A program made the position numbers and the translations under genes. 64,000 bases of DNA from Saccharum officinarum (Eukaryota; Streptophyta; Magnoliopsida; Poales; Poaceae): positions 78,096,502 through 78,160,501 of the forward strand of contig CM036201.1 in assembly GCA_020631735.1 (NCBI GenBank), written 5' to 3'. The number at the start of each line of letters is the position of its first letter. The first letter of the stretch is position 1. Below, in pieces: positions 12,048 to 24,744 of this stretch. A model generated the notes under the pieces. That model saw only the letters and a list, made by a program, of their open reading frames with translations. It did not search any database and was not told the DNA's origin.

Positions 12048-13532
12048 TCACACAAGGCGGCGGCAGATGGTGACGCCGTCGCCGATGGTGAGCTGGCACA
12101 CGTCCACGCGCTCGTCGGCGACGAGCATGGCGTTGAGGTCTCGCATGACGGCCGAGGTGCGGCGGTCAAATTCCGACAGGGGCGTGTCGGGCGGCAGCGC
12201 CACCATGCCTGCCCACAGCGTGTCGTCGTACAAGATGACTCCCCCGACACGCACCAGACGGAGCAGCTGCTCGTGGTAGCGCACGTAGTTGGGCTTGTCG
12301 GCGTCGACGAACGCGAAGTCGAACGCGCCGACGTTGGCCTCGTCGGCGAGCAGCGCGTCCAGGTGCTCCAGCGCGGGGCCCTCGCGGAAGTCGACCTTGC
12401 CCGCGACGCCGGCACGCTCGATGAAGGGGCGGCCGATGTCGTAGTACTCGCGGCTCACGTCGACGGCGATGACCCTGCCGTCGTCGGGGAGCGCCAGCGC
12501 CGTGGCCAGCAGGGAATAGCCCGTGAACACGCCCACCTCCAGCGTGCGGCGCGCGCCGGTGAGCTTGATGAGCATCTGCAGCAGCCGCGCCTCGTCGGGG
12601 GAGGACTGCATGAAAAACCGCTCGTGCTTGTCGGTGACGAGGCGCAGGTCTCGCATGCAGTCCGGCTCGCGCGGTAGCACCGACGTGTCGATGACGTACT
12701 GCATGCGCGTGCAGTGCAGTGCAGTGCATAGTGATTAGTTAAGGTGATCCACAACAACATTTTTGAGGTATGATGACTAGCCTTAGCTTGCAAAAGGAAC
12801 TCACGATTAATAAATACACGACTAATTCTACATACCATGTCTTTGATACAGTATCCAACAAAGTCTCCAAATCAATCGATTTGTTCTACATCTTGCAGAG
12901 CTCTATGATCTACATAAACGACGATACACACTAATTAACTAGGTAATAATACCAACGAATCAGTGATGCTATAATTCCACGAACATCTAAGTTGCATCCC
13001 CAACAGATACTCTACAGCTGCGGTTGCAACTGATTCTCCCAGAGTATTAGAAAGTGAGCCTAGCCAGCTTAACTGGTTGAGAGTGAGAGGTGTGATCATG
13101 CACTCAACCACCAGGCTCTTGGATTGACTTTAGGAGCATATTTTGCTATTTAATGAAAAACAACCTAATTCCTCCTAGATTGGATCTCGTTTTTTTTTTC
13201 TCACAGAGTATTGTACTAATAGCAGCACTACAGCAGTAGCTGCAACAAACACAGTATAACTCATTACTTGTACTAGTACTATGTATATATTTCATACATA
13301 CAAGATTTTGTTTTGATAAAAATTCCATGTAATATCCATGAAACTGTAGCTCCGCTCATGTCGACGTCTCTATTCCTTGACCCTACGGAAACTAAGCTGG
13401 CTGCTAAGGATCCGGATCAATGATCATCGCGTAGCTGGTTATTCTATTAGCTGCAGGCTGTATATATGTTACCTTGTACAGCGCCTCGCTCTGGAGGATC
13501 GTCTTGCTGGTTTCGCTGCTGGCCGCCGCCAT
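12048..13532 (-). CDS. caffeoyl-CoA O-methyltransferase-like protein (class I SAM methyltransferase)
   Basis: Two exons on the minus strand: exon 1 13532-13473 (MAAASSETSKTILQSEALYK), intron 13472-12699 with GT donor and GCATGCAG acceptor, exon 2 12698-12048; 236 aa in all, the usual family length of about 230-250. Members methylate catechol-type phenylpropanoid or flavonoid hydroxyls using S-adenosylmethionine and a divalent cation, in the cytosol. Exon 2 shows the SAM-binding motif TLEVGVFTGYSLL, the acidic loop VIAVDVSREYYDIGRPFIE, the metal-site motif FDFAFVDADKPNY and GGVILYDDTLWAG. Classical monolignol CCoAOMTs have Asp-Asn in the last motif; here it is Asp-Asp, as in the broader-specificity 'CCoAOMT-like' group. 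The start was chosen from the first in-frame ATG, which gives the conserved SEALYKY junction. The coding sequence appears intact. The substrate cannot be told from sequence. Confidence 0.92.
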
Positions 13533-13630
13533 CTCTCTGTTCGCTTGCAGGTGGTGATACGTAGCTAGCAGCTCACAGTCACTGAGTCACAGGTAAACAA
13601 CTCCCAGCTCGAACCGGCCTCGCAAACCAC

Positions 13631-13640
13631 GTTTTTATAG
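13631..13640 (-). promoter_or_regulatory. candidate TATA box of the methyltransferase gene
   Basis: The minus strand reads CTATAAAAAC about 100 bp upstream of the ATG at 13532, a normal TATA-to-start distance for a plant gene with a short leader. Confidence 0.5.
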
Positions 13641-13975
13641 TACGTAGCTAGCAGAGAAGAGTCGGTTCGTTTCCTTGGTGTGCAAGAAGCCGGCCATCAA
13701 TCCGTCGCGTTGGATTGGATGGTTGAAATTAGTCCTTGCCCTGCTCAAAAATTCGTCGCATTGCATCAGCCATGAATGTGTGGCGGGTTTTGAGAGTGAA
13801 ATCACTGATGACAAATGCATGGTGGCCGGCCGGTCGTGGTCGTGGCGGCTTGCTCTCTGGTTGGTTGCTGCGGCTGTCGAAAGATGATGCAGCAGAGATT
13901 GAGAGGGAAAGCGTGGAAGAAAGGAAGACCGATGATCCAACGACAGGATCGATTTTGCTGCGACCCGCTATGACA
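13640..13975 (-). repeat. methyltransferase upstream region, copy A of a duplicated segment
   Basis: Blocks here recur in the same order at 27930-28485: tagtccttgccctgctcaaa, then cgtcgcat(t/c)gcatca, then aaatgcatggt, then the stretch from about 13915 (aaccgatgatccaacgacaggatcgat) with ttgctgcgacccgc. The region includes the likely promoter of the gene. The remainder to 14330 shows no gene. Confidence 0.65.
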
Positions 13976-14339
13976 CGCAGCGTGTCTGGATTCCCTTCTT
14001 CATGGAGACCCGATGTATACGTCGAACTTATCTATGGAGTACGGCCCGCGACCGACCAGTTCTTCACCATGGGCATATATACGTACTTACGTCGACAGCT
14101 AAAAGTGATCAAGAAGCAAATTTGTGGCCCCGAGGAGACGGGCAGGAAAAACCTCGTCAGGTGCTTATGAAGAAGCTCGGCATCATGGAGGAGGAAGGAA
14201 GCTCGGCAGACGACCTGCTGCTAAGCTAGCTACTTCGGGCTATTCAGCGGACCGCTCTCGGTGATCAAGGCGCGGACGGCTTTGTGTGGCCTCGACGGTG
14301 GCACTGTTGCCAGCTGCTCCCAGGCTTAGGACCCGTACG

Positions 14340-14700
14340 TGTTGGTAGCAGAAACGTGCTTTTGCAACATGTGTGTGAAACACATGAAATATCTAAAATA
14401 AAACACTTACAATATTAAACCACTTGCACAAGACTGAAACATTTGAAAACACACTGTTGCAACATATGCAACATCCATATAAAAAACGATTGCAACGTAC
14501 ATGTAGAAATAGATGAAATATTTTGAACAAACGCTTGCAACATTCCTCTTAAAACACTTGCAAAATATACAATGTGTGCAACATCCCTCGATCTACTTTT
14601 ACAACATCAAGATGAAACAGTTGCAACATATACTTGAGACACTTAAAATATACATATGCAACATAGGAGAGGGGAAGGCCAGGCTGGTCGATTCCGGCCG
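14340..14700. repeat. TGCAACAT-rich dispersed repeat, unclassified
   Basis: At least eight variants of (t)tgcaacat and aaacacttgcaa spaced irregularly by 25-45 bp. There is no coding potential. The class is not recognised. The GC-rich sequence to 14773 seems to continue after the solo LTR at 17165. Confidence 0.4.
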
Positions 14701-14773
14701 TCAAAGTCAGATCCGGCGGTGAGCACCGCCCGCGCTCGTGGGTGCCCTTGGCTCGGCCGGGGAAGACCTGAGG

Positions 14774-17164
14774 TGCCTAAAAGGTCCTTGTTTGGTTTTG
14801 ATAATTGAGTGACAACTTGGGTGGACTAATTGTGTTTTATGTGAGATACACAGGTGATTAGTCCACAGGTACATATGTGTGAGCAACATATGCCATGGAG
14901 GTGGAAATGACTTGGAGATGTTGCAAAGCTTGCACATGTGATGATGGAGGAGCTTATTGCACGTGAGGCATGACATTGAGTCATGTGATCAAGGCGGAGA
15001 AGATCAAGACATGACTTGGCTTGATGGACCGGTTGCAAGTGTGAAAGGTAAGTTAGAGGCTTTGAAGCGAGGGACCGCGTGTGACGGTGAAGCTTGAGCA
15101 AGACTTGGCGCCGATGGACCAACGCAACGGTGAAGAGCAAGTGAGGTCAAGATCGATGAACCAATACGGTCACGTGATGATATGAAGTGGATCATATCAT
15201 TTGGTGATTGGTTGGTGCACGTGTTGCATTAACATCGAAGGAGATGGAATGGAATGCGCAAGGCAAAAGTATAACCTAGGGCATTTCATTTCACCGATCA
15301 AAGGTTGTATAGAGAAGTGCATGACTGGATTTATGATAGATTGACGTACTATCAAGAGAGGCAAACTTGTTTGCATATCGGTCATCTAGTGCCACACGAG
15401 TGATCTAACTTTGCATCGTTGCTAGAATCGAGTGACGTGGCAAGTTGAGTGGCTAACTCCTTTAAAGAAAATGATGGTGAAAAATGATAACACACTTACA
15501 CATGGTGGTGTACACTTGGTGGTGTTGTCACATTTGCAAAAGAGGTGTCGTTTGAGAGGTGGAGAAGTGTGGAGACTCCCTCTCCATCATGCCGAGGCGA
15601 ACGGAGGTAGTGACCGGACGCGGTCTCAGCATGACCGGACGCGTCTGGTCATTGGCAGCAGCAGTCAAGCGCTGGACGCTAGGGCTTTGCACCGACACGT
15701 CCGGTCGGTCACGGGACTGGCGCGTCCGGTTAAGCCCCAGAGAAGTTGCGAAGAACGCAAGGTCGATCGGACGCGGTGGCGCGTCAGGTCACGATCGACC
15801 GGACGCGTTAGGTCACAAGTGGGTGCTTACTGGAAACGACCGGACGCTGGCACTGTGGCGTCCGTTGTGTCAAACGTGCGCGTCAAGTCGTGGTTTCACG
15901 CACGCGGGCTTTGCGTGACCTGTGCGTCCGGTCTAGGCTAGCGGACGCGTCAGGTTGCTTAGTGACCGTTGGCGCGTGGTGACCATTGGAGGATCAAGCG
16001 GTCGCAGTTGAATCCAGGGCAACACGTGGACGGCCAGGAGCGACCGGACGCAGTGCAGCGCGTCCGGTCATGTCGACCGCCGCGTTCGATCGCTGCGAAA
16101 AACGTCCAGTGAAGGGGTAACGACTATATTTGTTCGTGGGGCTATAAATACATGTGGTGGCCGGCCTTGGGTGGCAGAGCTACGAGAGCTGAGCACACTA
16201 TAGCCTTGGTGGCTTATATGGTGGTGCTTGGGAGCCCTCTAACTCACTCATGTTTGATAGTGATCATCCGATCGAGTGAGTGGGTGATTCTAGTGCGATT
16301 GCATTGTGAGGTTGCATCAAGTGGCACTAGATGTTCGTGTTGCAAGCCGGTGGTGCTTGTTACTCTTGGAGGTTGCCACCTCCTAGATGGCTTGGTGACT
16401 TGTGGCTCCGTCGAAGCTCGTAAGAAGATTGTGCGAGGCTCCGAAGAAGCTTTGTGAGGGGTTCTTGAGCCTTCCCCGCGGGAGATCACAATTGGCTACT
16501 CTAGTGGATTGCTCGTGGCTTGGAGAATCCCCATCTTGTGTTGGATGTGCAGCACCCGCTGAGGGTTTGGCTTTGGAATGCCAATTAGCTCGTGATCTAT
16601 CAAGTGGGTGTATCGCCACAACGAGGACTAGCTTGGTGGCAACCAAGTGAACCTCGGTGAAAAATTATCGTGTCAACATTGTGTATTTCTTCATGGTGGT
16701 TGTGTAGTTGCTCTTGTAACTAGTTTACTTGTGTAGCTAGAAGTATCCCCTTTGAGTGGCTAATTTGGTTTGTGTAACCTTGTTAGTCGCATTGCTTAGT
16801 TTTGTAGTTAAATAGTTTGTACTCTCTAATTTGGCTTGTGTAGCCTTGTTATTGAGCATTGCTAGTGAGCTTAGGGGCTTTGTGCTTTTGTTTCACTAGT
16901 TGTGTATGAGCTCCCTCGATTGGCAAAGTAATAGTGCATATGTTTGTATGACCTTACTCCTAGAATTGGATATGTGAGCTCTTGCTAGTCTGGCACTTTA
17001 TTGCTTGATTAGGACCTTTTGTAAGGTGCTAAAGTTATAGATAGAGGGGTGTAGTCTTGGCTACACCGATAATTTTAATTCCGCATTTATTTCGGTTAAC
17101 TGGCGCAATTAAGTTTTAGAAAGGACTATTCACCCCCTCTCTAGTCCGTCATCTCGACCCTTCA
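14774..17164 (+). mobile_element. solo LTR, SIRE/Maximus-like copia
   Basis: It begins TGCCTAAAAGGTCCTTGTTTGG and ends CACCCCCTCTCTAGTCC...CCCTTCA, the start and end style of SIRE/Maximus LTRs in grasses. There is no internal coding region on either side. A TATA element GCTATAAATA lies at 16141-16150, preceded by a U3 rich in CCGGACGC / GCGTCCGG motifs. I found no 5-bp target duplication, so the exact ends are tentative. Confidence 0.65.
15605..16085. repeat. CCGGACGC / GCGTCCGGT motif cluster in LTR U3
   Basis: About a dozen copies of (GA)CCGGACGC(G) or its complement at irregular spacing over 480 bp, directly upstream of the TATA element. The arrangement suggests enhancer-like U3 repeats. 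Spacing and orientation are irregular and there are no unique spacers of constant length. Confidence 0.55.
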
Positions 17165-17523
17165 GCGCCACGACACATGTGCCCCAGCGGCCATGGCGGG
17201 GTCAGCGGCGTGTGCGACGACGATGGGAGACGGATGAACGTACGACAAGGGAGCAAGCGGCACAGGCGTGTGAGACGTGCACGCGGCGCGCCGACGATAG
17301 GGCGTGAGGCTGTGGGGCATGGTGTGGCTGCGGACGAGCACGCGACGTGGCCGGCGATGGGGTGCGGGACGGTGGGGCACGGCGCGACAGCGAAACGAGC
17401 ACACGGTGAGAGAAGGGGTGTGAACAATGAGTGGTCACACTGCTTTGGGGGTCTGACGGATAAACACGAAGGGGTTAGGCCGGACGGGTGGATAAGCATG
17501 AGCGAGTGCTTTGGGGGTCTGAC
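17165..17523. other. interval between two LTR insertions, with 66-bp tandem repeat
   Basis: GC-rich, no supported gene. At 17441 a unit starting tgctttgggggtctgac begins and starts again at 17507 (period 66 bp). The gypsy element inserted within the second unit: the rest of the unit (ggataaacacgaaggggtta...) resumes after the element at 27832. Confidence 0.65.
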
Positions 17524-17869
17524 TGTGGCGGAATCGTCTGAATCGGCACATTATCGATAATACTCGTCTTCCATTGACACTAAGTATTCCGATAATGAAC
17601 CAAGTCAAACACCTCCGTCGAGCACACCCGAAGGAGAACTCGAATAATCCACGTTTTCATCCAGGATACAATAATGAATACAAGCTTACAATACTTAGTT
17701 CATTTCATACAATAGCAGTCTTGGAAATTTATTCATTACAATACCAGAGTTCAGAGTGCAGTAATTAAACAGCGGAAACTAATTAAACATCTAGCGGAAA
17801 GCGATACAAGGATCCGTCTGTGCCCACCAGAAGAATCCTCCACACAGCAGCCAACTTTTTAAAATGCAC

Positions 17870-17921
17870 CTGCAACAGGGGTAAAATAACCCTAAGTACA
17901 AAATATACTTGCAAGACTTAC
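17870..17921 (-). other. conserved intron-like module in LTR (family 1, left)
   Basis: The minus strand shows donor-like GG|GTAAGTCTTGC, an inverted repeat AAGTA...TACTT, then TTAGGG, a pyrimidine-richer stretch and acceptor-like CTGTTGCAG. The span is 52 bp. Equivalent modules occur in every Tekay-like LTR in the window. Confidence 0.5.
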
Positions 17922-19674
17922 CCGACTAGTGGGAATATATATTTTCCGACTCTCAAGGATGTGAAAGGCTTTTTGGTTTGCTATTTCATTTTTGCCTGCA
18001 AAGCTTACTAAAGTGTATCCTTACTGGTAAATATTTAGCAGTCATATTTTTTTATTAGCTAAACATTCTAGGTAAGCACCTGTTCTACTTTCAAGCAAGT
18101 GATAAGCAATCATGCTCATTTCTCTTTCTTTCCTTTCTTCCACCAACTTTATTATTCCAGTTGTTACTACGATGCCATGCCATAGTCAAGCCGTACCGTC
18201 TAAGCGACGGCGATTCGCGAATCAATGTGCCCAGCTGGGTACCCCGAAAAACACACGCCTCATCTGTACCCCGGGCACAGATGAGACCAACTCGCTCCAC
18301 TCCTGTCACAGGTTCCAGGTCCCCGTCCAAACTTGGACTCCAAGCCCCCACCCTTGAGGCCCGGCCTTAAAGTGGTGCTTAGACCTCCACCTATCCCCGC
18401 CTCCAATCAGTCGGTCCGGAAAGAGCCGGAGCCCATGACAAGAGAGTAACAAGTCTTCCTCACCCCCATCCGTAAGTATGTGCACGGGATAATAAGATCT
18501 GTGACAAGACTATTGTCCATAACAACGAACGGTCCTTAATCGACGCGGACAGGGAAACGATGCAACCAAGCTAAGCCCGTGGCCGCGGGACGTAACTTGT
18601 CACACCCACCAGTACCCAAACCATATCCCTGCCCGGTCTCCAATTTTCTTTCACCTTCTTATCATGTGATACAATAATAATCACCTATTGTGAGTAACGA
18701 CAGGTTACCCGCTACCGTCATCCTAAGCATCGCATCTACACGACCTGTACTAGTAGGACTCATAGGTGGGTATATATGTGCAAGTAGTTTTCATATCAAC
18801 TCCTGAAACGTAATGCAAACATATATATACCAAGTGATTAGAAAAATAGGGTTATGCACCGGGGCTTGCCTTGGGCAAGCACGGAGTCAACAAAGTCAGT
18901 CGGCGGCTCCGGAACCTCCTCCGCTGCAAGGACCTCCTCGATCACCTCCACGACCTCCTCGTACTCCTGGTCGTCGATGGTCACCACGTCCGCCTCCAAC
19001 TCGTTCACTACATGCATGCAATGATGGTGTAATAATTAATACTTAGACAACAACAACTCTTAAAAGTACACAACTACTAAGCTAATTAACTAACTCTAAT
19101 GGTTAACATGCTAAGCTATCCATTACTTCTACTAAGCAAGAACTAGCTAGCCTAATATTCTCTACTAACTAAAATACATTTTATGATAAATAGATAAATT
19201 TAGTTGAGCTCTAGAGACGAAGAAAGATGACATGGACAGACAACTCTTGATTTTCAATGAATTTAGGAAGAAGAATCAACGGAATTGGAGTTCGTATGGT
19301 GGAGATATTGGTTGCGCAAAGTAGCTATTAATAAACTCTAAAAAATCAAAGGAACTTAATTAGCTCATGGCTTTCTCTCGTGACTTGCTCATGAATGAGG
19401 TCTTTAATCAAAGGAATAATGAAGACGGATGGCGCTGCTAAGGAGGAACAGAGGAAGTACAAGAGGAACTCGCGGGATACTTACCGCAGTCCACTGATGC
19501 TTCGATAGACGCAGCTTACACGGCAAGAATAGAGAAACTTGATTAGAGAGGAAGAGGTGGACAACAAGTTTGACGAGCTCGCGATCGCGAGACGTCTCCT
19601 TTTAAGGACGAGAGACGCAGGGACGCTCGCACTGGAAAAGAGATTGACGTGCGCGACGCAGCAAGTCTCCGTGC

Positions 19675-19885
19675 TACAGTGTTTTCTGCGCGCTACAGTA
19701 ATCTCTGTGCTGCTACAGTTCATTTCTGCGGCGCTCCAGTAACCTCTGTGCTGCTACAGTGCATTTTGCGGCGCTACAGTAACTCTGCTCTGCTACAGTG
19801 CATTTCTGCGGCGCTACCGTAACTCTGCTCTGCTACAGTACATTTCTGCGACGCTACAGTAACTCTGCTCTGCTACAGTGCGATC
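19675..19885. repeat. 40-bp-period CTACAGT array in LTR
   Basis: Units read roughly aactctgctctgctacagtg then catttctgcggcgctacagt, i.e. two 20-bp half-units each ending in ctacagt. A matching array is at 27385-27595, and the complementary form is at 29740-29960 in the solo LTR. Confidence 0.75.
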
Positions 19886-20116
19886 AGGGAATTTTAGAAA
19901 GCAAAAGAATTGCTAGCGCTGGAGTTAGATCAGGATGACAATAGTTAGTTGAACTGTGCTGAGGAATATTTGGACAAGGAATTAAATTAGAGCTCAAATC
20001 GAGAATTAAAGCAACAAAGTTTAATTTCTCATTTTGCCAAAAACAACAATACATAAACATGATGCTCATGACATGGTTTAGTGATTTATTAACGCAGTAA
20101 CACCGAGGGTGTTACA

Positions 20117-20131
20117 GCTCTACCCCCCTAA
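20117..20131 (-). other. polypurine tract of Tekay-like element
   Basis: The minus strand reads TTAGGGGGGTAGAGC directly before the 3' LTR start TGTAACACC; it is the expected plus-strand DNA primer. Confidence 0.75.
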
Positions 20132-20202
20132 AAGAAAATCTCGACCCGAGATTTCACGTGCCTAGTGTGGGAAAGGATAAGCAAGTTAATTACTTAAGAT
20201 GG

Positions 20203-23200
20203 TTACCTTGACGAACTAGGAATGAGATGGGGATAATGCTCCAAAATATAGCTTCCCAACTCCCAAGTGGCCTCATCCTCCGAATGATTTTTCCATTGAA
20301 CCTTGTAAAATTTCACCACCTTGTTTCTTGTGATTCTTTCTTTTTCATCCAAAACCTTGATAGGGTGCTCAATATAAGAAAGATCAGGTTGAAGAGGAAG
20401 GCCTTCAATTTCCACAATTTCTTCGGGAACCCGCAAACATCTTTTCAATTGGGAGACATGGAAAACATCATGGACCGCTGACAAGATATCTGGGAGTTGA
20501 ATACGATAAGCAACAGAACCCCTTTTCTCCAAAATTTTATAAGGACCCACATAGCGAGGAGCCAATTTTCCTCTGACACCAAACCTATGCACACCTCTCA
20601 TGGGAGATACCTTGAGGTACACATAATCACCAACCTCGAACTGCAAGGGCCTTCTCCTTTTGTCTGCATAATTTTTCTGACGACTCTGAGCTGACTTCAA
20701 GTGACCTTGGATGACTCTCACTTGATCTCTTGCCTTCTTAATGAGATCGGGCCCATAATGACCACTGTCTCCCACCTCCACCCAGTTGAGTGGTGTCCTA
20801 CATTTCTTGCCATACAGAGCCTCAAAAGGTGCCATGCGAATGCTCTCTTGATAACTGTTGTTATAAGAGAACTCAGCAAACCTCAAACACTCATCCCACT
20901 TTTCAAGAAAAGAAATGACACAGGCCCTCAACATGTCTTCTAGTACTTGGTTGATTCTCTCTGTTTGACCATCAGTCTGGGGATGATAAGCAGAACTTCT
21001 AAGAAGGCGAGTACCAAGACACTTCTGTAACTGCTCCCAGAAACGTGACACAAATACTGATCCCCGATCAGAAACTATAGTAAGAGGAACTCCATGTAGA
21101 GTAACAACTCGGTCAAAATATAACTTGACATATTGCATGGCTGTGAACCTATTACCCACCGGAAGAAAATGAGCTGACTTGGTAAGACGATCCACAATGA
21201 CCCAAATAGAATCATGTCCTTTTACTGTGCGGGGCAGACCCACAATAAAATCCATGGAAATATCCTCCCATTTCCAAGCAGGGATAGGCAAGGGCTGTAG
21301 CAAACCCGGTGTACGCAGGTGATCAGCTTTAACTCTTCCACAAATGTCACACTCAGAGATGTACTTGGCCACATCTTGCTTTAGGTTGGGCCACCAATAC
21401 ACGTGCCTCAAATCATGATACATTTTATTACTCCCTGGGTGAATGGACAACTTGGAGTTATGGGCCTCTTCCAAGATTTTTGTCCTAAGCTCAACACTTC
21501 CTGGCACTACCAATCTCCTCTTGTACCTGAGCACACCTTGCTCATCAATATTAAAATGGGGCCCTCGTCCTTTAGCCATCAATATCCTGATGTGAGGAAT
21601 CACCTCAGTGTCCTTCCTCTGCTCCAAGATAATTTGATCCAGCAAGTCAGAAACCAAGGCAATATGTGCCAACACCTCATGATGAGCAAAAGACAAAGAC
21701 TCCTCATCCTCCTGATGTGACTTCCGACTTAATGCATCAGCTACCACATTAGCTTTGCCGGGATGATAGTGCACCTCTAAATCATAATCCTTAATTAACT
21801 CAAGCCACCTTCGTTGCCTCATATTTAACTCGGGTTGAGTAAAAATATATTTGAGGCTCTTGTGGTCCGTATAAATATTTACCTTGTTTCCCAACAAAAA
21901 GTGCCTCCATATTTTTAGAGCATGCACAACCGCATCAAGCTCTAAATCATGGGTGGGATAGTTTACTTCATGCTTTTTCAGCTGACGGGAAGCATAAGCT
22001 ACTGCCCGTCCTTCTTGCATAAGCACACACCCAAGTCCAGACCGAGAGGCATCACAATATACATCAAATGGTTTCCCAATATCAGGCTGAGCAAGAATAG
22101 GAGCAGTGGTCAAATACTTCTTCAGAGCTTGAAATGCCTCCTCACAAGCCGGGCCCCAAACAAACTTGACATCCTTCTGAAGCAACTTGGTCATGGGTTT
22201 AGCTATCTTGGAAAAGTCAGGAATGAAACGCCGATAATAACCGGCAAGGCCAAGGAACTGACGTATCTGATGCACGGACCTTGGTGATTTCCAATTTAAA
22301 ACCTCTTGCACCTTGCTAGGGTCCACTGATATGCCTTCAGGGGTCAAGACATGTCCCAAAAATTGTACCCGGTCTAGCCAGAATTCACACTTGCTAAACT
22401 TGGCATATAACTGATGCTCGCGTAGTCTGGTTAGGACTATGCGAAGATGCCGGGCATGCTCATCTTCATTCTTTGAATATATTAAAATATCATCAATAAA
22501 CACCACCACAAACTTATCCAACTCCGGCATGAAGACTGAGTTCATGAGGTACATGAAAAATGCAGGAGCATTGGTAAGACCAAAGGACATTACTAGATAC
22601 TCATAAAGGCCGTACCTAGTGGAAAAGGCTGTCTTTGGTACATCTTGGGGCCGGATTTTTATTTGGTGATACCCAGAACGGAGGTCAATTTTTGAAAATA
22701 CCTTTGCACCAGCTAACTGATCAAACAAGGTATCAATCCGAGGCAAGGGATATTTATTTTTAATAGTTACTGCATTAAGGAGGCGATAATCAATACACAT
22801 CCGAAGAGTGCCATCCTTCTTCTTCACAAAAATAGCTGGACAACCCCATGGTGAAGTGCTAGGACGAATAAATCCCTTCTCCCTCAGCTCTTCTAATTGC
22901 TTCTTCATTTCAGCTAACTCTGGGGGAGCCATACGATAAGGACGTCTAGAAATAGGAGTAGTACCGGGCTCTAGCTCAATGGTAAACTCCACATCTCTAA
23001 CAGGAGGTAACCCAGGTAAGTCTTCAGGAAAAACATCCGGAAATTCACAGACCACAGGAATAGAGGCAAGAGCAGGAGAAGCTTCAGTATTAGAGACGGC
23101 TGCTAGAGAAGAGATTGGTGGCATAATAAGGGACATTCTATCCTCAGATGAAGGAAGCTTCAACTCCACCACTCTATGGTTAAGGTCCAAAACTACACCA

Positions 23201-24744
23201 TTCCTCCCCAACCAATTCATTCCCAAGATAGCATCTGTACTTTGCCCAGGCAATACCATGAACTGGACACGATAAGAATGGGTGGCCAAAACCAGGCTAA
23301 GTGTCTCAGTCCGGGTCTGAATACATAACTGTGCACCAGGGGTGCTAACCTTATATGCAACGGAAATCATTGCAGTAGGTATATTGTGCCTTTCTACGAA
23401 ACCCATACTCATGAATGAATGCGATGCACCAGAATCAAATAACACATATGCTGGGTGGGAGTTGATGGAGAACATACCAGCCATCACAGGCTCTCCCTGT
23501 GGAAACTCCTCAGCTGCAGTGAAATTAACATGTCTCGAGCGGCTCACAGGCACCTTCTTCCTGATAATAGTCCTCTTGACCAAGCGAGAGTTGGCTGCAG
23601 ACTGAGCAGACTGAATAGGATGATTTTCAGGACACTCCCGAGCATAGTGGCCTTCCTTGCCACACTTGAAACAAATAACTGGTGGCTTGTTTCCCTGTCC
23701 CTGACGAGGCTGGAACTGCTGTCCCTGAGGCTGCTGCACCTGCTGAGTAGGTGCACGGTACTGAGTGTGCTGAACTGAAGTGGCTTGCTGAAAGTGACGT
23801 GGCTGCTGTCCACCCTGAGAATAATAAGGCACCCTCCTAACAACTTGTACCTTCTGCGCATGTGGGTGACTAGAGGATCCAGTAATCACCCGCTTACGCT
23901 TCCACTCAGACTGGGTGTCATTCTGAAGTCCCTCCATGGAAATGGCAGCACTCATCAATGCACCAAAGGTCTGATAGCCCCCAGTGAACAACTTCTCCTT
24001 TAAGACACAAGAGAGACCATCCCTAAAACAATCCATCTTCTTCTGATCGGTGTCCACAAGATAACCAGCATACTGAGCCAGATGGTTGAACTTGGTTGCA
24101 TACTCCACCACGGTCATATTACCCTGCCTTAACTCCTTAAACTCAGTCAACTTCCTGCTCATCAAACCAGCAGGAATAAAGTGCTCACGAAAAGCAGTGA
24201 CAAACTCCTGCCAAGTCACCCGGTGACCTGCAAGCTGCATGGCTTGGAAGGTGTCCCACCACGCAGTAGCAGATCCTAGAAGCTGCTGTGCAACAAAGTG
24301 CACCTTCTGGTCCTCAGCCACATTGTGCAGCAACATCAACTTCTGCTCTATGGTGCGAAGCCAATGATCTGCATCCAGAGGCTCAGCAGACGGTGTGAAG
24401 GTAGGTGGCTGCGTCTTCAAAAAGTCCTGATAGGTGCTGGGCCTGTCATGCCCACGAGCACCATCCCCATTCCTACCACCATCACCGTGGCCCCCACGAA
24501 CAAGGTTACCAACTAACTGTGCCATCATTTCCATGACACGGTTGGACTCACGACGGGCAGTCAACATCTCAGCCAGCATCTCTTCAGGATTCATAGGAGG
24601 TACTTGTGCCTGAGGTAGTGCAGCACCCAACACTGGGACCCCATTGCTATCCCCCTGATGCTCACCATCATTGCCTTGATCACTTCCACCATGGCCAAGG
24701 ACAGCCCCACCACTGGCACTCCCATGATGAGACCCCTGACTCAT
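20203..24744 (-). CDS. gag-pol polyprotein, Tekay-like chromovirus, intact 1513 aa
   Basis: One open frame from ATG at 24744. Domains in order: low-complexity N-terminus; retrotransposon gag (about 105-280, [22 protein letters not shown]); CCHC knuckle [14 protein letters not shown] (358-371); aspartic protease [10 protein letters not shown] (D437); reverse transcriptase (600-790) with [16 protein letters not shown] and the catalytic FIDD (749-752); RNase H (893-1007, D898, E935, YTDHKSL); integrase with its HHCC finger (about 1095-1135) and catalytic D1165, D1226, E1262 (35 residues between the last two); GPY/F module ([10 protein letters not shown]); C-terminal chromodomain (1457-1513, [20 protein letters not shown]). 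Such chromodomains steer integration to chromatin. No frameshift or stop is seen, in contrast to the relative at 46-51 kb. Confidence 0.96.
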   Translation of the reverse strand: MSQGSHHGSASGGAVLGHGGSDQGNDGEHQGDSNGVPVLGAALPQAQVPPMNPEEMLAEMLTARRESNRVMEMMAQLVGNLVRGGHGDGGRNGDGARGHDRPSTYQDFLKTQPPTFTPSAEPLDADHWLRTIEQKLMLLHNVAEDQKVHFVAQQLLGSATAWWDTFQAMQLAGHRVTWQEFVTAFREHFIPAGLMSRKLTEFKELRQGNMTVVEYATKFNHLAQYAGYLVDTDQKKMDCFRDGLSCVLKEKLFTGGYQTFGALMSAAISMEGLQNDTQSEWKRKRVITGSSSHPHAQKVQVVRRVPYYSQGGQQPRHFQQATSVQHTQYRAPTQQVQQPQGQQFQPRQGQGNKPPVICFKCGKEGHYARECPENHPIQSAQSAANSRLVKRTIIRKKVPVSRSRHVNFTAAEEFPQGEPVMAGMFSINSHPAYVLFDSGASHSFMSMGFVERHNIPTAMISVAYKVSTPGAQLCIQTRTETLSLVLATHSYRVQFMVLPGQSTDAILGMNWLGRNGVVLDLNHRVVELKLPSSEDRMSLIMPPISSLAAVSNTEASPALASIPVVCEFPDVFPEDLPGLPPVRDVEFTIELEPGTTPISRRPYRMAPPELAEMKKQLEELREKGFIRPSTSPWGCPAIFVKKKDGTLRMCIDYRLLNAVTIKNKYPLPRIDTLFDQLAGAKVFSKIDLRSGYHQIKIRPQDVPKTAFSTRYGLYEYLVMSFGLTNAPAFFMYLMNSVFMPELDKFVVVFIDDILIYSKNEDEHARHLRIVLTRLREHQLYAKFSKCEFWLDRVQFLGHVLTPEGISVDPSKVQEVLNWKSPRSVHQIRQFLGLAGYYRRFIPDFSKIAKPMTKLLQKDVKFVWGPACEEAFQALKKYLTTAPILAQPDIGKPFDVYCDASRSGLGCVLMQEGRAVAYASRQLKKHEVNYPTHDLELDAVVHALKIWRHFLLGNKVNIYTDHKSLKYIFTQPELNMRQRRWLELIKDYDLEVHYHPGKANVVADALSRKSHQEDEESLSFAHHEVLAHIALVSDLLDQIILEQRKDTEVIPHIRILMAKGRGPHFNIDEQGVLRYKRRLVVPGSVELRTKILEEAHNSKLSIHPGSNKMYHDLRHVYWWPNLKQDVAKYISECDICGRVKADHLRTPGLLQPLPIPAWKWEDISMDFIVGLPRTVKGHDSIWVIVDRLTKSAHFLPVGNRFTAMQYVKLYFDRVVTLHGVPLTIVSDRGSVFVSRFWEQLQKCLGTRLLRSSAYHPQTDGQTERINQVLEDMLRACVISFLEKWDECLRFAEFSYNNSYQESIRMAPFEALYGKKCRTPLNWVEVGDSGHYGPDLIKKARDQVRVIQGHLKSAQSRQKNYADKRRRPLQFEVGDYVYLKVSPMRGVHRFGVRGKLAPRYVGPYKILEKRGSVAYRIQLPDILSAVHDVFHVSQLKRCLRVPEEIVEIEGLPLQPDLSYIEHPIKVLDEKERITRNKVVKFYKVQWKNHSEDEATWELGSYILEHYPHLIPSSSR

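Larger units (their letters stand above)
17524..20116 (-). repeat. 3' LTR of Tekay-like element
   Basis: Read on the minus strand it starts TGTAACACCCTCGGTGTTA and ends CGATTCCGCCACA. It contains a 40-bp-period CTACAGT array (about 19675-19885), the intron-like module at 17870-17921 and the shared motif gcaccggggcttgcct near 18855. Small ORFs within it are not supported as genes. Confidence 0.93.

Noticed and set aside
15605..16085. Regularly repeated motif that could suggest a CRISPR array
   Set aside because: Irregular spacing, both orientations, eukaryotic LTR context.
17177..17560. Open frames on both strands between two LTRs
   Set aside because: GC-rich repeat sequence with a 66-bp tandem unit; the frames cross the LTR boundary.
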